Shown: positions 24,661-36,693, numbered from the stretch's first letter. The stretch is DNA of 64,000 bases from Entoloma clypeatum (GCA_963565915.1 OY751491.1:3100001-3164000); one strand, 5' to 3'. The notes: generated from the letters alone by a model not told the origin. A program made the numbers and translations.

Positions 24661-26992
24661 TCAGCTCGCCACCAGACTTTCAATCTCATAGAAAACAAAT
24701 CTCGGCACTCCGTCATCCTGGAGAACCCATTTGCGCTCAAGTCTGTAGCCGCTCTTCATTGGAAGCCAGATGCATCTGACATACCAATACGTCACTCCAA
24801 TCAGTGACACAAGATAGGCAACGAAAACATGGAGCTGACGTTGAGCAAAAAGACATCAGGACCATGCACTGTGATCGTCAAGTCCAACTCACCCAATAGG
24901 GAAGATGTTCATATGTCCTGGATCCCGGGGTCGGTGGAATCAAAGGGACGATGACAAGGAACACATTTGAAAGGAAAAATACGACGATGATGGGCTTTGG
25001 TGCGTGAAACGGCGGATTCCAGGCCCACTGGCGGTACGATCGAGTATATAAAAGCAGCAATCCGAAGGATACCAGAACGTTGATGATGGCAAGAGAGTAC
25101 GATGACACTGTTGAACATTACTAGGTGAAAAATCGAGGACAAGAGCGGACACTCACGACTGATCATGAAAAGGTATGCATCACCTGGCGGCGGGGCTAGC
25201 ATGAATGCGCACGAGACAAGATATTGCATGAAAAGCCCAGCTAATGGTGCATCAAATGGTTTGTTGCTAGCAAAGAACCATGCATATGGAAGAATCCCTT
25301 CGCGTCCAAGTTCTTGTATAACTTGCTCATGTGTGTTAGGATACCCTCACGTAGATACGAAGAACATGACGTACCACGCCCTTGTGAAAATTGCCCTGCA
25401 AGAAGATTTCCGAGTACCGAGAGTGCGATAAAAATACTGAGGGCCTGATGATCACAGACAAGTGAATAGCTATCGTTGAAGATCGGGATATAAATCACCT
25501 TCTCAGCAGTAGGACCATACAGATTGCGAAAAAAGAGAGCACTGTCAAAGCCAGACCATCAAGACATCTTCACATCAGGAAGTCGCGGGAACTCACGCAA
25601 CAATCCTGCGACTTCCCAAGATGTCTGTTTTGGACACCACCGCGAAGTATGCAATGTTCACAAATAGATACACGATGGTCACAAAAAGCATGGCTAGAGG
25701 GGCGGCGCGTTTAATGGTGCGGATAGGGTCTCGCACTTCTGATAGCGCGTAATTCGCATTCGAATACCCGACAAAGGACCTTTGAAAGTATAAGTAATGA
25801 TTGGTGTCAGGACCTGCGAAGACGCTCAAGTCACTCACCAGATGACGTTATACAGGCCTGTGACAAAGGCATTGGCGCTCGTTCCACTCCCCTCCCACAT
25901 CTTGCCCCATTCAAAGTTTCTTGGACGCTCGTATCCGTCTCGGACCACAAAGCCTGGTATACCAAAAAGGCTGCAAAGTCCTGAAACCGCAATAGCACAG
26001 AGAATGATAAGTTTGAAGAAACCCAAGCTATTCTGTATGCGAAGTCCAATTTTCCGTGCGGTCCCGTGAATCATCATACAGAATGTCAAGCAAAGAAAAG
26101 CCGTGAGCCGGGTATTATATCGAGATGGGGTCAGCGAGAGGGAGTGAACGACGTCTTCGCCCAAAGGCGTAATCAATTCAACTCCTCTTTCTTGATAAAT
26201 GTTAAATCAAGGAGACTCACATTCGCCAAAGACGACGCTGTTTGCGGCTGCGGAGCCCTACAGCCAGTTAGGTATGTGCATTATTGCGTCTTGCCGAAAC
26301 TTACAGTGATCAGAGCATACACAGAAAATGTGCATGTCGCCAGGAATTTGGGACGGCGATAGATGAACTCCAGGTAGTTTTTCTCGCCCCCACTGCGAGG
26401 TAATCCCTAAGAGAATATATAAGTGGGAGGCATCTTGAGTGCAGAAAGTGGTGAGATAGAATGACGTACCGTACCGAGCTCAATGTAGACAGTAGTACCA
26501 GCAGCGGCAATGAGAGCTCCAACAAACCACATTAACAATGCGACACCCACACTCCCAGAAGAGCGGAGGATTACGCTTGGTGTTGCATATATCCTGAGAG
26601 TCACAAGTTATTCGACGCACGCCCAGACTTAGCATTGTCATTGTGACTGACCCCGTTCCAATGACCCGGTTAAAGATTAAAAAAACGACACTAACTAGAC
26701 CTTTGTGAAGGTTTTCAAAAAACTTTTCAAGGGACAACAGTAATACATGATTTACCGAGCTGCCGTTTGGCCCGTGGAATGTTGTCGAATGCCTCTCCGG
26801 CTTGTCTGACTGCGTAGAAATCGTGAACCATAAACCGCTCTCTGGCCACACAACTTAGGCTGTACCATCTTGCTCAGCCTCTCGTACTGCCGTCGCGACG
26901 TCCGGAGCATTTTTCGAGTTGCGAACAGGCCCAAAGTCGTTTGCTGGCAAGAGGGGTTCGGTCTCTGTACTTGATAGACTGCTTTCTTCCAT
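24661..26992 (-). CDS. MUP1: Amino-acid permease, high-affinity methionine permease type
   Basis: Thirteen exons (26992-26866, 26809-26756, 26700-26652, 26593-26470, 26406-26305, 26257-26221, 26154-25839, 25779-25597, 25541-25499, 25444-25375, 25321-25157, 25107-24893, 24834-24661) give 552 aa. A short cytosolic N terminus (TETEPLLP) is followed by about twelve hydrophobic segments. Landmarks of the LAT/MUP branch of the APC superfamily: FNRVIGTGIYATPS, WFVGALIAAAGTTVYIELG, GLPRSGGEKNYLEFIY, SFVGYSNANYALSEVRDP, SQGRVIQELGREGILP, NPPFHAPKP. Plasma-membrane uptake of methionine or a related amino acid is the best guess; substrate specificity within the family is not certain. Confidence 0.85.
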
Positions 26993-27176
26993 CCTGTGTC
27001 GACTAAAAGATTATAGATGATGATTCATGCGGCAGGCGTAGTGGGGTCAGGACACAAGTTTGAATGTCAGTCACATCACATTGCATCAACGAGATAACAA
27101 TCAATCTGTTCAAGTTCAATACAAAGCCTCAAGGGCTCTACTTATTCGATAAAAATATCAAGAGGCTATAGTTTTA

Positions 27177-27861
27177 CTAGAGGGTGCCCGACTTGGCGAT
27201 TGTGACTTTGGCTTTCACTGAGCCCGAAGCAGATCCCAACTTTTCTATCGCTGTCACAATATCTATTCCCTCAACGACCTCGCCTTTTAGAGAGTTAACG
27301 ATGAATAGAGCCCATTAGCGGGACAATCTTACCGAAAACAACGTGTGCTCCGTCGAGCCAAGAGGTGACGACAGTGGTGATGAAAAATTGAGAACCGTTG
27401 GTGTGTTTGCCAGCATTGGCCATCGAAAGAAGACCGGGTTTCGAGTGCTTGAGCTGGAAGTTCTCATCTGCAGAGAGTGCGATGAGGGTGCAAAGTGAAG
27501 TGATGCGAACATGTTGATGTACCTGCGAATTTCTCTCCGTAGATCGATTTACCACCAGTGCCGTTTCCTTTTGTAAAGTCACCTCCTTGAAGCATGAATT
27601 GGGGGATAACGCGGTGGAAGCTGGATCCTTCGTAACCATACCCATGCTGGCCAGTGGCTAGCTCGCGGAAATTCCTGGCGGTCTTTGGAACGACATCGTC
27701 GTATAATTTGAAGACAATGCGTCCGAGAGGCGCGTCGTTCTTGGCGATATCGAACTGTATGGAAGAATGGGATTAACGGAGATCGGGATACGATCAAGAG
27801 GATCAGCGGAGAACTCATGGCGATGTAAGGCGAATTAGGGACTTACGTAGACGTTAGCCAT
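27177..27861 (-). CDS. CPR1: Cyclophilin A (peptidyl-prolyl isomerase), copy 1
   Basis: Four exons (27861-27847, 27754-27523, 27467-27333, 27283-27177) give 162 aa, the usual cytosolic cyclophilin A length. The active-site segment [15 protein letters not shown] and the Trp of [12 protein letters not shown] are intact, as is QFFITT, so cis-trans proline isomerisation and cyclosporin binding are expected. It lies head-to-head with a near-identical gene at 28086. Intron positions match that copy exactly and the second intron differs at one base. The C-terminal 30 residues and intron 1 are more divergent. Both copies look functional. Confidence 0.93.
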
Positions 27862-28085
27862 GATAGTAGATTGTGAATAGCGATGGAGATGGGTGATGAT
27901 GACGATCGATAGCAAGCTCGGTAACGGCCGAACTTTCTATGTCATGGATTAGATTGGATACACTCCATCTAATCTTATCTACTTATGATGGTAACAAGTT
28001 CGGTAACAGCCGAGCTTGTTAAAATGCATGCATATCATCACCGCCCATCTCCATCTCCCATCTACACCCTTCAACATTTATTAGC
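27862..28085. promoter_or_regulatory. Shared divergent promoter at the axis of an inverted duplication
   Basis: This 224-bp spacer is itself roughly palindromic about 27963. ATTAGATTGGA on the left faces TCCATCTAAT on the right. Elements at 27914-27935 and 27996-28017 both carry arms matching AAGTTCGG and CCGAGCTT in mirrored orientation. It must hold both cyclophilin promoters; no obvious TATA box is seen. Confidence 0.6.
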
Positions 28086-28770
28086 ATGGCTAACGTCTAC
28101 GTAAGTGCCCCTTTCGCCTTAAATTACCATGAGTTCTCCGCCGATCCTTTTAATCGCATTCCGATCTCCATCATTCCCATTCCTTCATATAGTTCGATAT
28201 CAATAAGAACGACGCGTTTCTCGGACGCATCGTCTTCAAATTATACGACGATGTCGTTCCAAAGACCGCCAGGAACTTCCGCGAGCTAGCCACCGGCCAG
28301 CATGGGTATGGCTACGAGGGATCCAGCTTCCACCGCGTTATCCCCCAATTCATGCTTCAAGGAGGTGACTTTACAAAAGGAAACGGCACTGGTGGTAAAT
28401 CGATCTACGGAGAGAAATTCGCAGGTACGTCAACATGTTCGCATCACTTCACTTTGCACCCTCATCGCACTCTCTGCAGATGAGAACTTCCAGCTCAAGC
28501 ACTCGAAACCCGGTCTTCTTTCGATGGCCAATGCTGGCAAACACACCAACGGTTCTCAATTTTTCATCACCACTGTCGTCACCTCCTGGCTTGACGGAGC
28601 ACACGTTGTCTTTGGTAAGATTGTCCCGCTAATGGGCTATATCCATCGTTAACTCTCTAAAAGGCGAGGTCGTTGAGGGACTAGACATTGTCAAAACGGT
28701 CGAAAAGTTGGGATCTGCTTCAGGCAAGACATCAGCCAAAGTCACAATCGCGAAATCCGGCACTCTTTAA
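28086..28770 (+). CDS. CPR1: Cyclophilin A (peptidyl-prolyl isomerase), copy 2
   Basis: Four exons (28086-28100, 28193-28424, 28480-28614, 28664-28770) give 162 aa. Exon lengths (15/232/135/107) are identical to copy 1. The catalytic segment [15 protein letters not shown] and [12 protein letters not shown] are unchanged. Differences cluster at both ends: N-terminal [10 protein letters not shown] versus [10 protein letters not shown], and C-terminal [12 protein letters not shown] versus [12 protein letters not shown]. The middle of the gene, including intron 2, is almost identical to copy 1, suggesting recent gene conversion or a very recent duplication with uneven divergence. Confidence 0.93.
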
Positions 28771-29299
28771 TCGTATCCTTTCTTGTTGCAAATTCCGTAG
28801 TTGTTGTGACGTACTTCGGTATGAACGGATTAAAAATATATATAACAGAGTCTGATTCACAATCCATACCTGCGAGTTTGATTAGTAAGGAAGGTTACAC
28901 GGACATGCAAAATAGCCAAAGTGTTGCCTCTCATCGTCTCAAGTGACCGTCAACAAAAATGCTTGCGTTCGTTGGATGAAAATTTCTAAACAATGGTTAG
29001 CTGAGCAAAGGTGAGGGAATATCACGTATGGAACATCCAGTCATCAGCAAAGAGCACCCATAGCAACCCACTTTAGCCGAGAGCAACCCATAGTCCTTAC
29101 CCATATCGCCAAAATTGGTCGGCCCAATGCGCGATGAAAATGTTCTTACTTCGAATTGTGTCCAGGATCACGAGATCTGGGACCTCTTGGTCTAATTTTG
29201 ACGGACCTGCCCTCAGTCCATCACACGTGATCACCTTTTTTCGAAATTGTAGTTTATGGTGTAACCTCTGTGGTGGTCGCTGGTCATTGTTTCTACACC
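28771..29299. other. Intergenic, no gene seen
   Basis: 3' flank of cyclophilin copy 2 and 5' flank of the mL44 gene. A short imperfect repeat of AGCAACCCA occurs near 29050-29090. Confidence 0.5.
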
Positions 29300-30450
29300 A
29301 TGTCTCGTCTTCTGCGCTCCTTTACTTCGCCCCTACGTGTATCAACTCCTAGCCATGTTATATCATGTCGATTTGCAAGAGGTGAGTTGCTCTAGCGTAA
29401 TTTACCACCGCTGTGACCCATACACAATGGCACTCAGGCAGGCGAACCTATTTTGCTATGAAGACGCGTACGGAAGAGGCAAGGACCGCGCCCAGACGAA
29501 TACATCTAGAACAGCCGAAGGCCGCCTTTGTCGATGAAACAAACTCGCGGGGGGGTTCAAGTTCACAGGAATCCATAGAGTCGAGAAATGTGAAGACAGA
29601 AAAGGAAGAAGAGTCGTGGAATGGAACCAAATCGTCATGGAGGGATGCAGAGCCTTACTTTGCAGAGCATTTGAATGCCCTGTTCCCAACACTGTCTTTC
29701 CCGCCGGAACTAGCGAAACGGATTTTGACGCATAACAGCCATCCCGCCTCTGCTTACGGGCATAACGCAGGATTTAGTTTCATGGGTATGACCAATCGAG
29801 CCATCCATGTTTACTTCCATGCTCACACGTCCTTCAAATTCTTCAAGGTCGCAGAGTGCTTGAATCCTATCTTTTTCTCATGCTTAGCTCAAGTCGCGCC
29901 ATCAAGCCGACGCATGATATGGATGCCATCGTACAGCGTACGCTGAATTCGTACGTGGTCGGTCAAAGTGTGGGCTCGAAATGGGGGCTTGGACGTAAAC
30001 TGAGGTGGACCCCTACTGTGTCGAAGGATCTGCTCAAACGCGGTCAAGATCAAACACAACTTTTGCGCAGTGTGGGTTTGTACAAGGTACAAGGGGATGC
30101 AGTGAGCGCGATAGTTGGGGGAATCTTTCACCACTTCGTGCGTGCATTCCAGTTCCTTAGTTCCTTTTGATTGGTTAAGGTTCTTACTGAACCTCTTCTC
30201 TTCGATCATGTACCTGTTCCTATCCTCTATTATACTGACTATTACTCCACAGGGTGCATCTGTTGCCCATCGGGTCTTCCACACGCGGGTTCTGCCAAAT
30301 CTCACCAACCTCCGCACTGACGGACTGCCAGAAGAATTTGCTGAGGATGCTCATGTTATATGCGAGCGTTTTGGGGGTCCTGAGGGACCACTTGTTCTAA
30401 CCACAACTGCCACCACCACACCTTCTCCTCCAGCCGAAAAACTGCTATAA
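29300..30450 (+). CDS. MRPL3: Mitochondrial large ribosomal subunit protein mL44 (MrpL3)
   Basis: Four exons (29300-29381, 29438-29785, 29848-30137, 30253-30450) give 305 aa. The N terminus is a mitochondrial presequence (MSRLLRSFTSPLRVSTPS, Arg/Ser-rich, no acidic residues). The body carries the mL44 RNase III-like fold: YFAEHLNALFPTLSFPPELA, ILTHNSHPASAYGHNAGFSF, GRRVLESYLFLML, and the C-terminal AVSAIVGGIFHHFGASVAH. The catalytic acidic residues of true RNase III are not apparent, as expected for the ribosomal family. It acts in the mitoribosome. Confidence 0.88.
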
Positions 30451-30677
30451 ACTCGCCTAATCATCAAAAGCTATCGGGATGGTGCGTCGTGTCACTTGCC
30501 GCTTGGGTCGCCATTTTGATTGCCTTGTTTATACAGTTATTGTTGTATTTCACTCATCTGAATCCGTAATATATCCATTTGCATACTTCCGACACCCTTC
30601 AAACCTGCAGCTCAGCTATAAAGCAAAGGAACTCAAGAAAAAAACATTCCTAACATCCCCGTTACCAGCACTTTTCT

Positions 30678-31145
30678 CTATGCATTCTTCATGAGGTATG
30701 ATTTACGCCTAGTCCTGCCTTGGAGACTGAAACGGTCCCGCCGTGCATGCTCCTTATTCCCAGCACTGAATTCATTAAACTCATTCGCTAACTTCGACAT
30801 GCTGTCCACCTGTAGCCGTCCAGACTCATGCAGCTTCTGAGCAGCCGACATTATTGCCCACGGCAAGCGCTCGCCCAAGGTATCATTCGTGGGGACGACA
30901 ACGATGGTCGCCGCGTCCTGCAGAATCTCTGGGGTGATGCCATCTTTTTCGTGCATGCTGAGGAAAGCACATAAGGACGTATCACCCACGATCTTCCGGA
31001 CACGCGCTTGGATATGCCAGTTTGGGGACACATCTCTGTCTATGCGGATGTGAACGAGGATCCCCAAATTCTCGGACGCAGGGATGATGGGCCCGACATG
31101 CGGTGCCCAAGCTTGCGCGAAACCTGCAAGGTATAAGGGTCCCAT
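30678..31145 (-). CDS. Hypothetical 155-aa protein
   Basis: Open frame from ATG 31145. It starts MGPLYLAGFAQAWAPHVGP, continues NLGILVHIRIDRDVSPNWH and LCAFLSMHEKDGITPE, and ends in a basic tail. The pattern (short strand, W..H.G motif, then His/Arg-rich strands) looks like a fungus-specific globular family I cannot name. CTTGCAG just inside the start could be a splice acceptor, so the true first exon may lie upstream of about 31124. Confidence 0.5.
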   Translation of the reverse strand: MGPLYLAGFAQAWAPHVGPIIPASENLGILVHIRIDRDVSPNWHIQARVRKIVGDTSLCAFLSMHEKDGITPEILQDAATIVVVPTNDTLGERLPWAIMSAAQKLHESGRLQVDSMSKLANEFNEFSAGNKEHARRDRFSLQGRTRRKSYLMKNA

Positions 31146-31663
31146 AACAACAAGCCACTGTTATGACATGACTACAGTAAATAGTGAGTACTTGAAGGCA
31201 AGTAGTCATCTAGTCATCAGTTCGACTCATGCAGGGGTTCTCTCTGTCAGGTCCAGGTCTCTTCGCTCTGCTGTACATCAGTCTATCTGCGCTTCAGCCC
31301 CGATCGCTACGTGGAGTATCGTCATTAAGTGGCAAATGGTTACTCTATAAGTTTGTTTCCAAGGGAGATATGCAGAGACGGATTGCTTGGAAGCTAGTCG
31401 CTCTTAACCCCATGAGATTGGATGGCGGACATCAACATTGTGCAGTTGTTAGCAAGCGATGAACCATAGTGAACATCGGTCGGCGCCACCGTGAAACCCG
31501 GGCGGTGGATGGTGTGACGGAGATTTTGTTATTAGTGGTGTGATCGTGTCGTTCCTTGGTGGAAAATAATCGCGTGTGAACTTTGGGGGTGACATTAAAA
31601 TTCCCCTATAACTGGCAACTCGACCTCGTTTCGAGCCATCTCGCTCTCTTCTTTTCTTCCCTA
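31146..31663. promoter_or_regulatory. Intergenic region upstream of ATP-citrate lyase
   Basis: Divergent spacer between the 155-aa gene and ACLY. Contains a CCTATAACT sequence near 31603, about 60 nt before the ACLY ATG, which may serve as a weak TATA element. Confidence 0.3.
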
Positions 31664-34600
31664 ATGTCTTCCAAAGGTTCGTCCGTCTTCAGATGTCGCC
31701 TTCAATAGTCACCTAATGCGAAACACCTTTTCGATCTCGTCCAGCCATCCGCGAGTATGATGCCAAACTTCTCCTCGCCTACTGGCTTGAGCGCGCTCCC
31801 GCCGTCGCGCCTCATGCAACGATCAAGACAAAATTCTCATTCCCCGCGCCCAAGGTCGCGCAGATCTCATGGGATCCCGAAACCAACACCATCACTCCCG
31901 ACACCAAGCTCCCCAGCTGGGTGTTCACGACCAAACTTGTCGCCAAACCCGATCAGCTCATTAAGCGTCGCGGAAAGGCCGGTTTGCTGGCTTTGAACAA
32001 GACCTGGGACGAAGCCAAGCCTTGGATATCTGAGAAGGCAGGAAAGCCCCAGAAGGTGGGTAGAGTTGGTTTCTTTCCTTGCGATCCTGTCTTCTGTCCC
32101 CCTCGTGTCCCATCGACGTTATCAGCTGGACGATCAGGTATTTCCTATCCATCTCAGCGACAGGGACAGGGTCGCCTCGCGTCCTGCAGGCTTCGAGCGC
32201 GCGTTCTAATCTTTACCACGTGATCGAATTCGCATTGATGGGCTTCTTTCTCAGGTGGAGACGATTACAGGCACCCTGAACAACTTCATCGTCGAACCCT
32301 TCCTCCCACATCCTTCTAACACCGAATACTATGTCTGCATTACCTCTGCCCGCGAAGGCGATGCCATTCTCTTCACCCATGAAGGAGGCGTCGACATCGG
32401 CGATGTTGACTCGAAGGCCCTCGTCCTTAACATCCCCATCAATGAGTCTTTCCCCTCTCGCGAGACCATTGTATCCACGCTATTGACGCATGTGCCCGCT
32501 GTTAAGAAAGATACCCTCGTCGACTTCCTTATCCGCCTCTATAGTGTTTACGTCGATCTCCACTTTGCGTACCTCGAGATCAACCCCCTTGTCGTCCTCG
32601 ATGGTGTTGATGGTGGCGAGCCCGAAGTCTGCTACCTCGACATGGCTGCCAAGCTTGATCAAACAGCTGAAAGCATTTGCGGTCCTAAGTGGGCGATTGC
32701 TCGCGATCTGAGTGTATACGAGGCGAACATGGTCCCTTCGGCGGCCTCAAAGGGCAAAGTTTCGGCTGATCGTGGACCTCCAATGGCAAGTCCTGGTTTG
32801 TTTCAAGAATCTCATGCCTTTCTGACGTCTTACAGGTTTGGCCTGCACCCTTTGGTCGTGACCTCACCAAAGAAGAAGCATATATTCAGAAGCTTGACGC
32901 CTCTACCGGTGCCTCTCTCAAACTCACTGTGCTTAACCCCGAAGGCCGTGTCTGGACCATGGTTGCTGGTGGCGGTGCTTCCGTCGTCTATTCGGATGCT
33001 ATCGCTGCCCATGGCTATGCCGACGAACTTGCTAACTACGGCGAGTACAGTGGTGCCCCCACTGAAGGCCAGACTTACGAATACGCGAAGACGATCATCG
33101 ACCTTATCACGCGAGGCCAACCTCATCCCAAGGGAAAGATTCTCATCATCGGTGGTGGTATCGCCAACTTCACAAACGTCGCAGCCACCTTCAAGGGTAT
33201 CATTCGTGCCCTTAAGGAATTCAAGAACCAGCTTATCGCACATGACGTCAAAATTTTTGTCCGCCGCGGTGGGCCCAATTACCAGGAGGGTCTGAAAGCT
33301 ATGCGTTTACTTGGCGAGAGCTTGGGTGTGCCCATTCGCGTATTCGGTCCTGACACCCACATCACCGACATCGTCCCTCTTGCATTGGGTGTTGATGTTA
33401 GCGAATCACCTTCGAGTTCCTCTGGTACTAAGAGTGTGCAAGTCGAAACTCCTCCCGCGAAGATCGAGGAGATCGAAGCCGACAGTGAAGGTGGTATTGG
33501 AAGCATCCACAAAGACGGGGAGCGCACACAACCGCAAGATCAAATTGTCACCTTCAATTCTCAGGGTGGGCCATCGACACGTCCTTCTTTCAGACCGTTT
33601 GACGAGAAGACACGGTCTTTTGTTTATGGATTGCAGCCTCGTGCCATCCAGGGCATGCTCGATTTCGATTACTCATGTGGGCGGGCGACGCCTAGTGTTG
33701 CTGCGATGATCTATCCGTTCGGCGGACACCACATCCAGAAGTTCTATTGGGGTACCAAGGAGACATTGCTGCCCGTGTACACCTCCATGAAAGAGGCAGT
33801 GAGCAAGCATCCGGAAGTGGACGTCGTGGTGAACTTTGCCAGCTCTAGGAGCGTGTATTCTAGTACGTTGGAGTGCCTTGAGTACGAGCAGATCAAGAGC
33901 ATCGCGCTTATCGCGGAGGGTGTACCCGAGAGGCACGCCAGGGAGATCTTGTGGAAGGCGAAGGAGAAGGGTGTGCTGATTATTGGCCCCGCGACGGTCG
34001 GAGGAATCAAGCCTGGCTGCTTCAGGATTGGGAACTCGGGAGGGTAAGTTCAATTTTCACCGGAAACAACCGTGTCTAATCCCTTGCCTTTTGTGCAGAA
34101 TGATGGACAACATCATTGCCTCCAGACTCTACCGCGCTGGTTCTGTTGGCTATGTCTCCAAATCTGGAGGAATGTCCAACGAACTGAACAACATCTTATC
34201 GCTCGTCACCAATGGCACCTACGAGGGTATCGCCATCGGCGGAGACCGCTACCCAGGCTCAACCTTTATCGACCATCTCCTGCGGTACGAAGCCGACCCC
34301 GAATGCAAGATGCTCGTTCTGTTGGGCGAAGTTGGTGGCATAGAAGAGTACCGCGTCATTGAGGCGGTGAAGAAAGGCCTGATCAAGAAGCCAATCGTGG
34401 CGTGGGCTATCGGGACATGTGCCAAGATGTTTGCCACCGAGGTGCAATTTGGACATGCGGGCAGTATGGCAAACAGCGAACTTGAGACTGCAGATGCGAA
34501 GAACCGCGCTATGAGAGACGCTGGATTCGTTGTACCGGACACATTCGAAGAGCTCCCAAGAGCGTTGAAGGAGACATATTTGAACCTCGTGAAGAGGGGT

Positions 34601-35758
34601 GTGATCGTACCCAAGAAGGAGAGGGATCCACCTGTGATACCGATGGACTACAAATGGGCGCAGGTCGGTTTTGTTTTTGTTTTGTCGGAGGGCAGTAATG
34701 TTAAGAACGCATTGCAGGAACTCGGCCTGATTCGCAAACCAGCAGCATTCATTTCGACTATTTCTGATGAACGTGGACAGGAATTGCTGTACGCTGGAAT
34801 GCGTATTTCAGATGTCTTCAAGGAAGACATTGGCCTGGGAGGCGTTGTCAGTCTATTGTGGTTCAAGCGACGTATGTTATTCCCTCCTTTCTTACCAAGG
34901 CTTACTGGTGGTTGGTAAATAGGTCTCCCGCCATGGGCCACCAAGTTTATTGAAATGGTACTTATGCTTACCGCTGATCACGGTCCTGCTGTCTCCGGGT
35001 ATGCTGTTTCCACAACCAACGGTCTCGTGCTGAATTGACGATAGTGCTATGAACACCATCGTCGCGTCGCGTGCCGGAAAGGATCTGATCTCCTCCCTTG
35101 CCTCTGGTCTTCTTACCATTGGTAGCCGATTCGGTGGTGCCCTCGACGAAGCCGCCGCTATGTTCTCGAACGCTCGGGATACGGGCCTCACGCCACGTGA
35201 ATTCGTCGACAACTCGAGGAAGGCGAACAAACTCAGTGCGCTCCCTTTCTTGCGTCCCAAGCCATTTCTCATGCAGGAAAATAAATAGTCAGTGGTATTG
35301 GTCATAAGATCAAGAGCGTTAACAACCCGGATCTGCGTGTGGAGCTCGTAAAGGAGTATGTAACGAAGCATTTCCCGAGTCATAGTCTATTGGACTATGC
35401 GCTTGCAGTCGAGAAGGTCACGACTTCAAAGAAGGATACTGTACGCCCTGTTCTCTTTTGACTTTCAACGCTCTGACGCTCACCTCAGCTCATTTTGAAT
35501 GTCGACGGTTGCATTGCTGTCTGCTTCGTCGATCTCTTGCGTGACTCGGGGGCGTTTACGCCTGAAGAAGCCGAGGAGTACACAAAGATAGGAACGCTGA
35601 ATGGCCTGTTCGTGCTCGGAAGAAGTATTGGATTCATTGGACACCATTTGGATCAGAAGAGGCTGAGGGCACCGTTGTACCGTCACCCTGCTGACGATAT
35701 CTTCATTAACATGGCGGACGTGAACCACCCAAGGGTCTTGGGAAGGATGCAGCACTAG
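31664..35758 (+). CDS. ACLY: ATP-citrate lyase, single fused polypeptide
   Basis: Ten exons (31664-31676, 31745-32055, 32255-32785, 32836-34043, 34099-34663, 34718-34871, 34923-34998, 35045-35235, 35289-35440, 35489-35758) give 1156 aa. It makes cytosolic acetyl-CoA and oxaloacetate from citrate, CoA and ATP. N-terminal ATP-grasp/citrate-binding half ([52 protein letters not shown]), a Ser/Glu-rich linker at about 440-480, CoA-ligase half with the phospho-His loop FGHAGS (His807), and a citrate-synthase-like C terminus ([44 protein letters not shown]). Ascomycetes split this enzyme into two genes; one chain fits a basidiomycete. The intron at 32786-32835 has a GC donor; the intron at 34664-34717 is in frame. 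Confidence 0.95.
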
Positions 35759-36291
35759 ACAGCTGTCCAGGATGCCTGCTGGATGAAGAACCTTGAAGCC
35801 CAAGGGTCCATCTGTGGCATTGCCTGCCAGTCTCGTTTTTGCATTGCTTATCGATACCTTCATTTTCGGAACATGTATTATATTAGCCACTCACTTAGAA
35901 CAATCTCATTTTCCCTCGCGCAGGAGAGCCTAACAACGCTGGTCTTAAGCCCACACCAAAGCATGAAGAAATATGGTTTCAACCAGCAGTTAACAAAAGA
36001 ATAAAAGCAGGGCCTTGTACGCACAAAAGTCTAACTAGCATCTTTAGGAATCCTGAACGTACAACCTCCCTTCATACCCTTTCAAGGACACACCGCCTCC
36101 AGCGAGCTTCACATCAACCTGCACCCTCCCCGAAGATAATTCCCCAACAATATCCAGGTCCCATCGTCGCGTCAGAAGATTACCAAAGGACAACCTGCAG
36201 ACTCGTGACTTTTGTCTAGTTTGTTTCAAGCTGAATTCAACATCAGAGGGTTTGGTCTTGCTCCAACCGACCTTTCCGCCGCAAACCCGTC

Positions 36292-36693
36292 ATGAACAGG
36301 TATGTTGGTACCTGTGCGTGCTAGCTCTTTCTCCTTGTTGAATACAATAATCATCAGAGGTCCGATCATACTTGTATGTTCAAAACTCTCACTTGACCTC
36401 TAACGATGACCCCGATCTCCTAGACGATAGATGAAGCCGAGGTACTTCATTCATTGATCCCAAAACGTGCCATTTTGCCAACTTTTCGACATACAGTTTC
36501 TGCTGGACCAAATGGTAATCCTTGCCTTGTATATGCTTATGGAGTGAACCATCTTGAGACTCACACTTCCAAACAGCCGCCACCATCGCCCAATGAAGCT
36601 CCACTCACCACTAAGCTCAGGCAACGCCTTAGAGACCTCTTGAATGAACTGCGATCAGGCGCAGAGGCTTTGCCAAGATCCGATAGAACATGA
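36292..36693 (+). CDS. Possible small multi-exon gene, unknown
   Basis: Candidate exons 36292-36299, 36358-36373 and 36424-36693 join in frame into 97 aa starting MNRGPIILTIDEAEVLHSL and ending RSGAEALPRSDRT. Splice sites are good (AG/GTATGTTGG, ATCATCAG, CTT/GTATGTTC, CTCCTAG). An alternative removes a further intron beginning GTAATCC at about 36515. No homology recognised; the model rests on splice signals only. Confidence 0.35.
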
